Source: Beaufortia kweichowensis (lineage: Eukaryota; Chordata; Actinopteri; Cypriniformes; Gastromyzontidae). From it: a DNA stretch of 64,000 bases. Positions within the stretch are counted from its first letter, which is position 1. Each line of letters begins with the position of its first letter. The DNA lies in assembly GCA_019155185.1 (NCBI GenBank), contig CM032804.1:10078492-10142491 (forward strand), written 5' to 3'. Below are positions 24,433 through 42,600 of the stretch, one piece after another. Under the pieces are notes generated by a model. It made no database searches and was not told where the DNA came from. It worked only from the letters and a program-made list of their open reading frames with translations. The position numbers and the translations under genes are program-made.

Positions 24433-25479
24433 CTTTGATCCTTATTCATATTATATGACTGTCTATGATGTCATTTGTAAATGGCATACTTCTGTTACTG
24501 CACTTTACTTTACTATAGTAAAGTAGTGATTCAAAACTTGTGCATCAAAGGAGTAAACTTTCATAATGGTATAAAGGTACTGTACACATGGTACAAAGAA
24601 TTGGATGTGGGATGTAAATATAGCATTAGCCGTAAATGAAACTCACTCAACTCCACATAAATCCACATGGACCAAACAAACAGCGTTCCTAAGTTTCATT
24701 TCTTGTAAACAGTAAAGGACGTTGCATGCTGCTGGTGGAAGACAATCTAGAAACTGGATAAAAACCTGCATCTCATTAAAATATTTTACCATTTTGACAT
24801 TCTTTTTTATTTTTATTCTGTCAAACAATGACAGACGCTCAATAAATTCATCCAGTAGGCCTATATGTATGTGCTTTCAGTCTTTACGGTCCAGTCTTCA
24901 ATGTGTTAAGCCCGTGAATCAACTATATCTTCAGAATAGTATGTGTCATTTGCCCATTTAACAAGAAGAATGACATCAGCTTACATCAACATACTATTGT
25001 AAAATTTTGAGTAAAGATGAACTCGCCTGACCGTGTGATTCGTCTAAATGATCTCATTGTGAAACTGAAAATCTAGTCATGCAAAATAGAGGGTGTACTT
25101 TTCTTTAAAACGAATTGTTTGCATTAGTGTAGAATTACTGGTTATACTTTCGTTTCGCTCGTATTTCTCAGAAACATTGTATTTACAGTATGAGGACCAC
25201 TAGTGGAGCGTACGGTTCTTATACTTCCACAACGGGAAGAGGAATCTAAACAAATGACATGGACATAAGAATAATCTGTGCATTTCTCCGAAACCAGTCT
25301 CTTTATCAAATGGGGAACTGATGGATGCTATTGGCAGAGGTTTCCTATCAAACACATGTGTGCATATCATCATTTATCTGTGTTTTGAGTTCGTTTGTGA
25401 TATGAGAGGATCCTTCAAATTTTATTAATAGGCTTGACCACGTGCATCAATGGATTGAATGTGATGCATTGTGCAGTAC

Positions 25480-25605
25480 ATCACATTACATTTACAGTTA
25501 TGCATTTTGCATAGCTGCTGCTTGTTTTATCAGTATGTGTGTATTCCCTGCGAATCGAACCCAAGATCTTTGTGCTGTTATCCTAATTTGGATGTTATTC
25601 TTGTT
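25480..25605 (-). repeat. tRNA-derived SINE fragment, family B, minus strand
   Basis: On the minus strand it reads AACAGCACAAAGATCTTGGG then TTCGATTCGCAGGGAATA, with the box B-like GGGTTCGATTC, and ends in an ATGTAAATG-type tail near 25490. Fish tRNA-derived SINEs of this type are common in cyprinids; the exact family name is not resolved. Confidence 0.6.
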
Positions 25606-25817
25606 ATGCAATGCAAATTCTAGTGTTGTATTTGATTGATTGATTCATAAAGCCGCAGTACGGGGGGCTTTATGAAAGCAAGAACGCTTCCTCCACATAA
25701 TTAAATATACGAATAAGTATAAAGTATACTTACCTGACATGCTTACAGGTGATATGTATTGTTTGGAACCTAAACATTCCTGTCTGTTCACCTTGCTAGT
25801 ATCCATGTTTTTTACGG

Positions 25818-25833
25818 GAAAATGAAAGTGAAA
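25818..25833. promoter_or_regulatory. IRF/ISRE-like triple GAAA array
   Basis: GAAAATGAAAGTGAAA contains three GAAA cores spaced by two bases, i.e. two overlapping GAAANNGAAA motifs. It lies about 1.7 kb upstream of the inferred socs1 start, in the socs1-pigq spacer. IRF regulation of socs1 is plausible but not shown. Confidence 0.45.
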
Positions 25834-25848
25834 GCTATGTAATTCTCG

Positions 25849-25863
25849 ATAGGTGGCGCTATT
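25849..25863 (+). promoter_or_regulatory. CTCF-like site
   Basis: AGGTGGCGCTA is a close match to the 3' core of the CTCF motif. A similar core on the opposite strand (ATGGCGCTA, read on minus) is at 26964-26976. Confidence 0.35.
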
Positions 25864-28199
25864 TCTCTCGAAAACAATTACGTATCAAAGTCGTCACGGT
25901 TATGTGTGGAATGAAAGGCAATCGAACCGGTGTAATCTGCAAACACTAACATGTGGCGGCGGGAAGGAGGGTGAAGATGGTCAGAATCTTAATGTAATTT
26001 AATCTTCTTCCTAAGTGTATCTGTTAAGCTATATTTGCAAGTACATATTCATACCAAAATCAACTTAATCTAGAAACAAAGGGTGTGGAATTCCCTTTAA
26101 ATACTGGACAAAGAGGACTATACATTTGGCAACAACGAGTCACTTTCATTTTTAACTTTTCTTAAATTCACGTGACTGGTTGTGAGCCACTTTGTCCAAA
26201 ATCCACAACCTACAAGTTCCATGTGGTTTCCTTGAAGGGTAGTCGATGCTTATAAAACATTACCTCATGCGTGTGAGTGTAACTCCCTTATTGATCCATT
26301 AATATTATTTTATTTGAATATTTTGCTATACAATAATTTACAGGTTATCTGCTGCAACTGCTTTCAGAATACAAAATATGTGATATTTAATATTCATCTG
26401 CACGTCTGCCGTGAGGTTAAGATCATTCAGTTATAAAAATGATCTACACCTAGCCTAATTTAACGTTAATGATGGCTAATTACCTGACTTTATTGTAGTT
26501 GTTTATTTACCAGCCTAATGAGATTGTTTGAAACTGACCAGACTGGCATTTTAAATGAAAAAAACTGGTTATATCATTTTATAGAAGGCGTGCAGAATTC
26601 ATAGTAACTATAAAGATCCACTTTTATAGATAAATGTCCATATCACGTGACTGACCAGTCACGCAAAAGATGTTTACCTGAAAACGCCACAGTTTCTATA
26701 AGCGTTGTTCACCTACACAGGGGAATGTAAATCGGTTACAGGTGAGTGATTACAAACAGCTGTTACGTCAAGTGCCAGACATACCAAAGCATTACTGTAA
26801 TACAAAACATCAGTTATTAATAGAAGTCTACACAAGATAAAAATCTTATGTATTGTTCCAACTATCGGTTGGAGAATTTGCTAGAGAAAAAGTTAATTGC
26901 TTTATAGAGAAATTCTGATTAAAACAAACGATTTTATCAAGGGGGTTTAATGCAAGGCAATGCAATAGCGCCATCGTGTGGGTGTTTTGGTTTTTATATA
27001 CTAGGCTCTCAAACAGCTTCATTATTGTAGCATGCTTGTTTCTGTCTGGCGTCATTTAATTTAGTAGAGATTTGACCATTTTGTCACATTCTTTGTCGTA
27101 GATTAAATTTTAAGTTTAATTTCATTTCAATTTCATTTAATTCAATAAAACCTCAGATCATTAAAACACCGTACTATTACAAATTAATCGTACACTGGCA
27201 ATTGTTTATTCAAATAAAGTAATAATTTATTTGTGAGTAAACACCTCAATCAAATTTTGTGAGAGCAGATCTCAATAAATAAAAAAAAGACATAAAGCAG
27301 TAAAATTATTTTTTCTTTTTCTTTCTTATATTTAAATAATACATAAAGCTTTAAAATGGCTAGCACAGTATAGATTTAACTCAATTACTAAAGCACAATT
27401 CGTTTAACCTCAGTTGATACTAATGGATCTATGGAAAGTCCTGCAAGAAACATAAAAAAGATTTTTAACATTTTTGGCATTATAAGCCATAACTAAAAAT
27501 ATAGACTTGTTTTAAAGAACAAAACAAATATACTACATCATGTATTTATGCTTGATACATGCAATGCTGTATATTCAGTGCTATTTAAATACTTTTTTTG
27601 TAAAATAGCCATTCACAGGTTTGTGTTTTTGTGTTTTCCCCTAAAACTTTAGGTTCCCTCCTTAAACTGAAGCCTTATCATTGAGTGTAGCTGTTATCAG
27701 GAGAGAAAAGCTGGTTCTTTAGTGAGTTCCTTTGTCATACAATGTGAGGATAGCTAACGATTATTCCGAGCCATTCATCAGTCGAAACTTCATGTAAGTA
27801 GACAACTCTGGGCATAACATGAATAATTGATATTTTATTTTAAAAGGGGGGGCTTTTATGAGATAACTCTGTCCCCTTTATACCCCTTTGAAATACTAAC
27901 CATGGTTTTATTAAGGTACAATTGTAGTAAATGTTTTAGCAGATTCATTATTATTTATATTACCATATGATTATAGTACAGTTATTGTCACTGCTTGTTA
28001 TTAAAGCCATAATAAATTACAAGGAATTTTCTATAAAACCATGATAACATGATAATACTCTTTGTAAGGGGTTGCTTTCTGTCCTTTTTGTTATCGATTT
28101 CGAACATGTTATTAAAAAAGAATAGCAATTCTTTTTTTTTTTTTTTACAAAACACACAAGTTAGTTTAATAAATTGAATGAAATTTGAAGCACTTAGGT

Positions 28200-28798
28200 C
28201 GGAACTAACGATTGCGTTCACCCGGAGGACATTAACAGACGGACTATCAACAACACGAACCGCACATCGTTATGATCGATATACTTCGTTGAAAGACGTT
28301 TTTCCAGTCACTTGTCAGACCGTAAGAATTTTAAATGATGGGTGTCACTATTTATCCATGATTTCTGCACATATCGTTCTGCTGAGATCATGTCATTGTT
28401 GGCTAACTCGCATAGTAAAGTTAGCTTGCTCGCTGGCGGTCATCAGATAACAGTTAACTTCTCGCCCATCACAATCCACAAGGTACTTTTTGACCCTTTT
28501 TGTCAACGAGATACTACTGAATACAGTGCTCCGACTATCTGAATTTGATCGTGGTAAGGTCGCGGATCGATATAAATTTTGCCCCGAGCGTGTGGTTTCC
28601 ATAGAAACGACCCGACTGTTCAATGCATTTGAAGGGCAAGAATAGAGAACTAGATCCGTGGATGGCGCAATGCAAACTACCCGAGCATTTCTGATCTGGA
28701 AAGTCGGAGTTGTTCTTTTTAACTAATTAAGATCTATTGTTTTTTTACCCACACAGGAGTGTACGTTTCACTGTTGCTGGACCTTATAACAAAGCATC
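28200..28798 (+). promoter_or_regulatory. pigq promoter and 5' UTR region
   Basis: The exon carrying the start codon begins after the acceptor CCACACAG at 28749-28756. Good upstream donors are GTG|GTAAGG at 28553/28554 and AAG|GTACTT at 28482/28483, so an untranslated exon 1 ending at one of them is likely. The first exon start is not defined. Confidence 0.4.
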
Positions 28799-33333
<4,535 letters not shown>

Positions 33334-34106
33334 CTCTGGGTGATCATGTGAGAGCTCTAAGACAGCAACCAGACACATGACAGAGAATCATGTGAGAAAA
33401 TTCTGTGTCATTCCAATTTTAAGTCGTTTTTATTTTAAATTTCTGATTGAGATGTTTGAATGTTAAATCACTGACACTGAGATTTCTTTAACAAATGTAA
33501 AATATAATCTTGCATTAATTATAAAAACACACGTTTTCCATTTCTAAACAATCAGATTGTTTAATTAAAACTGTGATATTTGTATTGATTTCAGATTTAT
33601 CAGATTTTACTACTTTTGTATAACATTAAAGATGTGCCATTTCAGAAAATAATTGTATTAATATACATTTAACTGTTAAACCAATCATTGTATCAAAACC
33701 ATTTATAGTCTTTGACTTGGAGGTCAAACTGTTGACCCCTTTTTTCCATTTCTCCATTGGGTCTCAAATTGGCTCTCATCTGTTCACTACATGTGAAATG
33801 TCCTGAGGCATCAGGAAAAGAAAAATGTGATATTGTGAAGTTTGTTAGGTGTCACTGAAAGTGACGCCATACAATTATATTCAGCCTACTATTTTCAAAC
33901 TGGTACAAATAGTTGTAAATATAGAATTGTTTATAAAATGATTTGACTAAGAACAGTTTATGTCAGTGTTACCAAATCATTGTTTTATATTTAGGATTAT
34001 TAATATGATGTAATTTAATAAAAAGATTTACTTAATTCCAGTTGATCATAATTAACATGTAAATGTGTGCTATTAATTTTGAAGTACCTAATTTTACCTC
34101 AATAAA
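33334..34106 (+). other. pigq 3' UTR with polyadenylation signals
   Basis: Non-coding AT-rich sequence after the pigq stop. Candidate signals are CATTAAAG at 33625-33632 and AATAAA at 34101-34106, the latter followed by a T-rich stretch. Either could end the transcript. Confidence 0.5.
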
Positions 34107-35279
34107 GTGTCATTTAATTTAATCCCTTTGTATCGAATGTGCATTTAGGATCATTTTATATGATGAATGTTTGTACTTCAAAAAACTGCTATCTAAAGTT
34201 TGTGCATTTTAAAAAAAAAGTGCAAGTCGAACAGGTCTCGGATGATTTGTTTGGAAGTATACAGTCTTTAAGGAATATGCATCGACTGTATTGAGTTTAT
34301 TTATGATTTGGCACCTGATTACATAAAGACACATGTAAAACATATGGGGATTTACCTTCATGTGAAAATGCAGAATGTCCATGTGTATATCTAAAACAAA
34401 CATGTAGTTAAAAAACAAAATATTTACATGGTACTGTACCTTATTATTTATTCATTTAGCAGACCTACAAATAAGAGACCTATATAGGAGATCTGAATTG
34501 GTTAGTATCTACATTACACTGTTATTTCTATATTACGTAAATAACAGGTTAATACAACTAATGCTAACCACAATTTGCCTACAGTAGTTTACTTAAAATA
34601 TAATTGGTCAGATGAGACTGTGTGGTGAAAATAGATTGAAACATTTTAAGTATCAACATATACACTTATAAATAGCAAAACATGTAGAATTCTAAAACAA
34701 TTGTGTTGTATTAAAAAATGCTCTTCAGATCTCAGTGTACGTTTATTGGGGGATGAGCTGTTATGTTTTTTAATGGCTGGTATAGAACTTGATGCAGGGT
34801 CCAGATGTCCCCTTTGCTCCCCTGAGACCCTCATGTTGCTATAATCTCTATGGGCAGACACAAAGACTTCATACAGCGATTTGCATTTTAATCTATTCAG
34901 GGAGGGGGATTTTCTTCTTTTGATGATTATATGAAAGCGCTGAGATCTCTGACGCTTCACTTGCCCATCATATCTTCTCCATCTGTCACATGATCACCAA
35001 CCTGTAAGTCAAGTACTGTACACAGAAGGTAAAACAATCCATTTACATTTTTTCATAAGTAGATTTAAAAAGAATAATTTAATATGTTTCTCCTATCAAA
35101 TTTCCCATGTTAACAATAGTCAGAAACAAACAGGATTGGAGCCAACTGTCTTTCAACCAACTGCATAAATGGAAAAGGGAGATTGTAGGACATCACCTGT
35201 CTTTGTATACACTACGAACAAATGAATTGAAAGAGCCAGAGGCAGGTGGGGTGTGTTCTGTGTACTCTTTGAATGGCTG
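34107..35279. other. Spacer between pigq and rab40c
   Basis: AT-rich, with no coding region that I can support. The 104-codon minus-strand frame at 34646-34960 has no recognisable family features. Confidence 0.55.
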
Positions 35280-35472
35280 TGTCTCAAAACCTCAAATGCT
35301 GTCTACCTAGAACGCATTTTGAGCTTAATAAAATCATTCAAAAATCAAAATGCACAAATTAAACGTTTATTAAAAACGAATTAGCTGCCTACCTAGACTG
35401 CATTTCCCAAGTGCATGTTTATTATGCACAACAATGCTGTCTAGGTAGTCAGTTCACTAGGTTTTGGGACAC
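35280..35472. repeat. Imperfect inverted repeat upstream of rab40c
   Basis: The left arm TGTCTCAAAACCTCAAATGC then TGTCTACCTAGA (35280-35311) is mirrored by CTGTCTAGGTAGTCAGTTCA then CTAGGTTTTGGGACACG (35437-35473). A third CTACCTAGACTGCATTT block lies between them. About 190 bp; it may be a small foldback element or a promoter-proximal structure. Confidence 0.6.
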
Positions 35473-36610
35473 GTGCAGCCTGTGTGTAGGGGGAGGTACA
35501 GTAGAGAGCAGCAGTACGCAGAGGTGAAAGCTCAGCATGACAGTATGTGTGTGATCTCTCCTGTATGACTAAACATGGGACATATTTGGACATTCATGAG
35601 AATTTACAGCAAGAGAAATAATATCGAACGAATCGGATTATCTCGTACTCCCTCGTGTAATATCTCCAGAGCCGCCTGATAACTCAGAGATCCCGAGACG
35701 AGCAGCGCGACTTGACATGAATCTTTGTTATTCAGAGGAAAACAGAGAAAAGGAGCCATGATTTCTGCCAGACACGTTAGCGTCAGCCGCTCAAGCTAAC
35801 TTGTGGATTTTCTTCCTCTCGTTAAACGCCTGTCTATCTCCCCTACAGTTTTCGGAAGGAGTGAATTGTGTTTGTGATCACCTTGTGCTGGAATAATGAC
35901 AGAAACCACCGTATAAAATCTACGTTGTGCGTTTGTTGTTGACTCGCTAAGCGCGCGGCTAGCGTTAGCCGCTGCTGTCTTACTGCAACAGAAGAACGGG
36001 TTGTGTTAAAAATATTTTTATTAGTTGTAACATAACAAATAGACCTTCTTATTGGAATTATTGGTGTCGTTATACAGACAGTTGGTAGATAAAACAGAGA
36101 TTATTTCTTTGTGTTGACAGTTTGGTAGGCGCATGCTAACAATGCTATAGCCTCATAGCTCTGCTTTGTATAGTTACGTATTTTGGGACATTTTCTGGTA
36201 AAGTGTTTTATTTTACGTATTTTTTTTTTAAATCTGTTGAGCATGTGTGAAGAAATGTAAACATCAGAGCTGTTGAGTTTGCCAGATAACACGATTAAAG
36301 TGTTTATATATATGTATCTACTGGCTAATATTATAGTACAATATTAAGAATACTGGGCAAAGGTGACATTTTAAAGACTTTAAACTCCTTTTAACAACAC
36401 AAGTTTGCATTTATAGACTCTTGAACCTGGACTACAAGGGTGGGAAATGATTTAAAAGGGTTTGGCTACTGATTTGGTCTAACACTCATTGAAAGATAGA
36501 CCTGAAACAAGTGTTATAGACCCCCAGAGCTCTGGAGGAAACAAGGTCCATCTTTGGCATCAGAGACTGTTATATCCTTTGCTGTCACTTTGGCTCTGAT
36601 GCGAACAGTC
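35473..36610 (+). promoter_or_regulatory. rab40c promoter and 5' UTR region
   Basis: Contains CpG-richer DNA at about 35690-35990 (GCTAAGCGCGCGGCTAGCG and nearby), typical of a fish housekeeping promoter, before the coding exon. Exact start and any untranslated first exon are not resolved. An in-frame upstream ATG at 36599 would add four residues (MRTV). Confidence 0.4.
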
Positions 36611-39600
36611 ATGGGTACTCAGGGCAGCCCTGTGAAGAGCTATGACTACCTGCTCAAGTTCCTCCTGGTGGGAGACAGTGATGTGGGGAAAGGAGAGATT
36701 CTGGACAGCCTTCAAGATGGATCTGCTGAGTCTCCATATGCTTACAGCAGCGGTGAGTTAGCCAACACTTCCCACACATATCCACACTGGAGTAACACAT
36801 CCTTCACACAGAATTATTAAATACATATTACATATCAAAGGCCAGCACTTTGAGTGAGCCGTAGCAGATAGCAGTGACCTTAACAGGATCTTCTACAAAC
36901 AGTGCTTTTTAATATTACTGTATGTGTTGTGAGTCATTATGTGGGTCCCTTATGCTGGTGATAGTGACTGAGTTGGAAACAATGCAGATCTTTTTGTCCT
37001 ATTTATGCCTGTACACCTGTCATTGCTGTGTCATTTTAAAAATATAACACAATGAATATATGGCTTAAACTAGACTGTAAAAGTTTAACAAGTAGCTTCA
37101 ACAGCATTTATTTTATTTATTATTTTTATGTATTAGCACATTATTATTTATTTTTTCCCACATTTTAGAATAGTAGTAAACTCATCAAAACCATGAAATG
37201 GTTGCTGGACTCTTGGTGGGTTTTTTTTTTTCATTTTTTGGCCCAAGTATTCAAACATATTTTTTTAAACCAAATTTTTGTTTTGTAATTTGTAAGATCA
37301 TGGGAAACATTTTTGTCATTTGTGTCTAAACTTTTGATTGGTATAAGATACGTGTGTGTCTTGTTAAAGTAACATACAATGTTACACATTTATAGCTTAG
37401 AACCTGTGGGTGTGTATTATAACAATGAGATTGTCCTAAAGGATACAAAATACATACCATGAAATATGGCTATAGGTGCAATTACTTGAAGAAGAGGTCA
37501 TGTAACCATAAATCTGTAATCAGTATAGCCGACTCAGACTGTAAAACCAGGTATAAGCACTAGCTCTTTTGACTTGATTTATTTCACAGCTTTCCCTTTG
37601 ATGAGATAATCCATTCTCACTCATTAGGATAAAGGGATGGACCAATTTACCCCCACTAGTTATGCCTTTCATATCCAAATGAGCCACATGTGTGCAGGAC
37701 AAAGTGGGATCTGGGCGTCTCTTGTTTCAACCCTTTTAATACCTATGTGCTGCTGTTTATCTTGTTGGTTGGTTGTATTTGGAAACGGTGTGTATTGTAT
37801 GAGTCTGGGAGATTTCACAATGATGCCTCCTGTCTGAGGTGTCCTGAGGGGGCTTGCTGGTCTGCACAATCACTAAAAATCAACACAGATGGCTTCACGA
37901 GCCATCCATACATTCAGCTTTAATCAGGCTTGTTATGGTGAATTGAGCTGCAGTTCTATATATCCCTGAGGAACGTTTCATCATGATGTGCTCAGATGGT
38001 TTAGATATAGAAGAGATTTTTTTGTAATTAATTATGCATCAGTCATGTTGGGATGTTGTTACTGAGCAGTTTTGAAAGGTGAAAACCTAAAGTATGAAAG
38101 GAAGAAAAGCTTTTACAGTGTAAAATTCATCTTATAGCAGCAGTTAACACTCTGATCTAGTAACCAAAAGGTCATAGGTCCCATCCTATAATGGCCAATC
38201 CATTAACTATCAGCTTATTGCCCCTGAGCGTGGCACTTAACCTCAGGTTGCACCCGTGGACTGTCCCTGTACTGTAGTTTGCTTTGAACATTGCCTTAAT
38301 GACAGATTAGTCATATAATTGCAGGAGTATTATAGTTTAAGAAAACAAAATACTTGAGTCAAATCACACTATAAAGTGATTTTTGTTCTCACAGCCTTTT
38401 TAAGCAACACTTTTGGTGTTTACTCTCATTGATTTTTACTTTGCGCTTGCTTAGTAGACATCTGTAAATATTTAGAGTCTAAAGTTGAAGAGAAAAGCAG
38501 ACATCTAGATTTGCCTGCTGCTGATGGACAGACTGATTTGGAAAAACATGGAACATAAATAACTATAAAATACAAAATCTTTCCACATAAATTGTTTGCA
38601 TTGAAGTTGGAAACCATATAGGGCCATATAGTTCTGTTGACTGTAATATTTGCCCCATATGCCTTAGACATCCTGTCATATGTAGTTATGTTTCCATTAA
38701 CCAGTATTATCATATAAACCTCAAACTATTATTATGGAAAAACATTATCACACTGCTTATTTACTTTTAGTGAAAAGAGATTATCTCTCTAGTTTAGACT
38801 AGTGAAAAAAGTTGTTGTCAGTGAGTGAATATTGATGTGTGCTTTATATCCTGCCAACTGCAGAGTAAACACACACGTAACACACACAAGCTCATTCTGT
38901 TTCAATGTTAGATCTCAGATAAACCAGCTCTGCTACCTTTCTTTGCTTCAGGCATGCATGTTTCATTGCTTTCATGAGCTCGAGCATTTTTAATGGCACT
39001 CTTAGACGCACCCTTGCCCGCACCACGACATAACTACATGCATTGCAAATTACAGCTTTTAAATATGTGGCAAACAAGCACAACAATGAGACACACAGAG
39101 AACATGTTTGGTTTTCATCCACCTTTGTGCGTTTGACACTGGAAAAATGTTTTGTTGAAAGCCAAGGCCTCCAGCTTTGCAAAAATGCAACAGTGCTGCA
39201 TTCTTCAGTCGTAAGCATCTTTGTTTGGCCTTGTTTAAATTGAATTAAACATGCCCGTACATGTCACTGTCCACTTGATCCCTCTCAGGTGTCTTTAGGT
39301 CCCGCTGTATCTGTGACATCCAGGCTCTTCCTCAAAACTAGCTGCTTCGGGCTGTCTTTGCTCAGCGGGCAGAGATGGTTTGGCCGGCGGCCCAGAGCTG
39401 GAACCTGAGAGGATAATTACACTGTACTGCCCTTGTCAGGCTGCGTTGCCGAACCATCTGCCCATACAATTATCCAAAAGTAAAGAGAAAGAGGAGGGGT
39501 TCCAGAGGAAGGAAGTGTGATCCCTCTTTGGCTTGATGTGCTGCCCTGCGTCTGAGCATAGCTTTTGTAGGATATGTAGGGGAGGTTGAAAAGCAGCAGG

Positions 39601-42600
39601 AAGTTAGCTCCAGTAGTTCCTTTTAAGTGCAAACCATTTCCCTGTTGTTAAATTCTCTTGTAGATGTTTAATAATTGAGGATGAGTAAACCCTGTGGACT
39701 GAACCAGCAGCCGCTGACCTGTCAGGTGCTGTCAGGCACCCGTCTTGCTAAGCGACAGCATATACCATTTTTATGGCATCCGTCTTGAAATTATCAAAGC
39801 GTTTATAAATGATTTTGAAAAAAGATAGCTGCTTCTTTTCTCTCTTCTGTTTTCATTTTCTGTCTTTGAAAGATGGACGTAAATGAACAGAGGGGTGTGA
39901 CTTTATTTTGATCTCTAATCGGCACACAGCGACTTTCCTTTGTAAAATGAATGTTGCTGGGAGGAAGTAATGGTCACAACCGCTATTGTTATGAAAAATA
40001 AACTCTCCCTGACTGCTCCAAGCTGGAGACGAGTCCACGTTTGTATGTCCGCATAACAGATAATCTGATTATTCAAGTGTGCACAGAGATGATCCAGTGT
40101 GACAAGCGCTCTTGGCATGGCGAATATTACAGACAGTGTCTTGTATGGAAAGAGACACTGTGAGCTTTTGTTCGAGACAGATCCGTCTAATAAATTGCAA
40201 ATCAGGTTTAAATGCTGATCAGCTGTGAAGTAACACATGCATATATTCTCCGAAATTCATTTGATGAAGGCCTTACTGCCAACAAGCAAGCGGGAAGAAA
40301 GATTCACAAGAAAGCTGATGCATCCTGTAACCATGAATTTTAAATCGCTTTTTATATTAGACACGGTTGGTCGTCAATTCTTCTTTTTATGAGGAATAAA
40401 CGCAGATAGGCAGTCATGATAATTGCTTTACGGGAAGCGTCCTGGTCACATTTCAGATATGATAGCATTAAGTAATGGCTCTGAGTGGTTGCAGCTGTCA
40501 AGCTCTCCACTGAATGTGCACATTCACGATCAAGATGGTCATCTTGGCTTTATTGCATCTAATGAAAGAAAGAACTTGGTTGAAATTAGATTAGGTAACA
40601 CAAAACAACGCATTAAATAGTGTCACGCTGCACTGACGCAGCTAACTTGTGAGTTTTTGTGAAGTTCCTCATCCTCTCTAGAGACCTAAATAGTTGTTAC
40701 TTTTTCTAGTATATTTACTTGTTTTTAAGTGGATTTTTAGTGGCAGTAAATTAAAACTTATTTGCATTTTATTCTATGCCACTGTGTTTTATATACCAAC
40801 TTGTGTTATGTACTAGTTTTAAATGTCCCTACTACACAGCCATACCTGATTTCTTCTAGGGGTCAGCAAACGTTAAAGGTCTAATTACTCTCTGTCTCTG
40901 CTTGCACAGGAATCGACTACAAGACCACCACGATCCTCTTGGACGGGCGGAGGGTGAAACTAGAGCTTTGGTAAGTGGGTCCATACACACATTTTTATGG
41001 TTGTCTGTTAATGCAGAAGAGCATGGGGTGAGAGCTTTATCTCCGTAAGAGCTCATAATGCTGTGACACGGCTCGTTTTAGTCCTCAAGACGTGATGATG
41101 CATTACCCGCTGAGAGCAAATGTGTGTTAAAGTCTCTAGAGTTCAGTGATGAGTGATGAGTCAATGCCTTACGGTAGAGCTCCGTTCTTCAGACTCTCTC
41201 TTCCCATTGCATTGAAAATTAAAAACACAGAGGCAGATGGAACCTGATTTGCAAAGCAATAAATCAGTGCCTGAGTTCATCAGCCACACGGATATGAGTG
41301 TTGGACTATTTCCCTGTCAGCCGAAGAGATGAGATAGGAAAATCTACAATGCAATAAAAAACGATGCAAGAACAGAACAAGAAGCTTTCTATATACATAT
41401 ATTTATTTTTAGACAAAGAAAAAGTTTCTTAATCAGGAAGGCACTGTATTGTACGACAGCAGAACTGCACATTAAGAAGACAAACAACAAGCTTATTAGT
41501 GTTAAAACACAGTGTGGTAAGTGCCTGAAGAGCAGATCTTAAAACCCTTAAGGAAATTCCTATGGTCTGCAGTAATGTTATGGCTATATAGTCGAATGCT
41601 TTATTGTTACGGGCTATGTACAGAATTTTCCTCTTATGCCGTAGTCGCTTACAGTCTCTCCTCAGGGCTTTAATCAATGCCTTACATCTTTCCTTGGTCC
41701 CAGGTATCTGTACCAGGTATATCTGATGTGACTGCGGAGGTAAACAACATAGATATGCTTAATCTATTCTGCTTTCATAAGAGTGGGTTCAATTTCACCA
41801 CTGCAGAAAGTCACCTGGCACAGTAAATGCTGATATATTTGTCACTTTCAGTCCTATTAGGGCCAATTTAACCGTGTGAGACATTTCTCAGAGAGAGAGA
41901 GTAGGCAGCTGGAAAGGTTATTTGGGTGCGGACGTGCCACAGTGGAAAACCCGTTTTTCTAGGTTGTGACGCCAACACAAGCGCCTGAGTCATCTTGTTT
42001 TTCAACTTCACACTCTGTGGAGTCACCAAAACATTGTAGATTTCAAACGTATGGCTTTGTTTTAAAACCTCTATTCAAAACCTCTGTCTATTGTCTGTAT
42101 AAAAAACATAAATAAATGAAGCAGATTTGTCACCTTTTTCATACGCTTAGATTCTGCGCTCACAATGTGATAATTTGATGTCGTAAAATGCTGTCTATGT
42201 AGATGGCTTGGTTAGGTTTTAGGACAGAGCTCTGTTCTTTGGTTTTATTGACTGTCTGTGAGCGCTGAGATGTTGTCCTGACTTGTCTCTGTTTGCTTTT
42301 AGGGACACATCAGGACAGGGCAGGTTCTGCACCATTTTCAGATCGTACTCCAGGGGGGCGCAGGTAAAACCAATTTACCATGTCAAATGTCAATGTTTGT
42401 TCTTGTTCACAGAAGAGGAAGTTTTACTACAGCCTGTTGGGCAGAACAGACTCATTCATTTACAGAAACATGAAGCAAGTTTAAATATAAATGTACTAAT
42501 GTTGTAGCTTTTAGGTCTAAATGCTCTCTATTCATCCGCTCTTAGTTTTGAGTTTATTTGTATTATTTTAGAGTGTGTTCAAATAATTGTGCTTTTGACT

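Larger units (their letters stand above)
24433..28200. other. Spacer between divergent socs1 and pigq
   Basis: About 3.8 kb of AT-rich DNA with no supported coding region. It contains a SINE copy (25480-25605), the IRF-like array and CTCF-like cores. A poly(T) run is at about 28131-28146. Confidence 0.6.

Noticed and set aside
41429..41677. Basic 82-codon minus-strand frame in a rab40c intron
   Set aside because: No recognised motif and no supporting splice or promoter signals.
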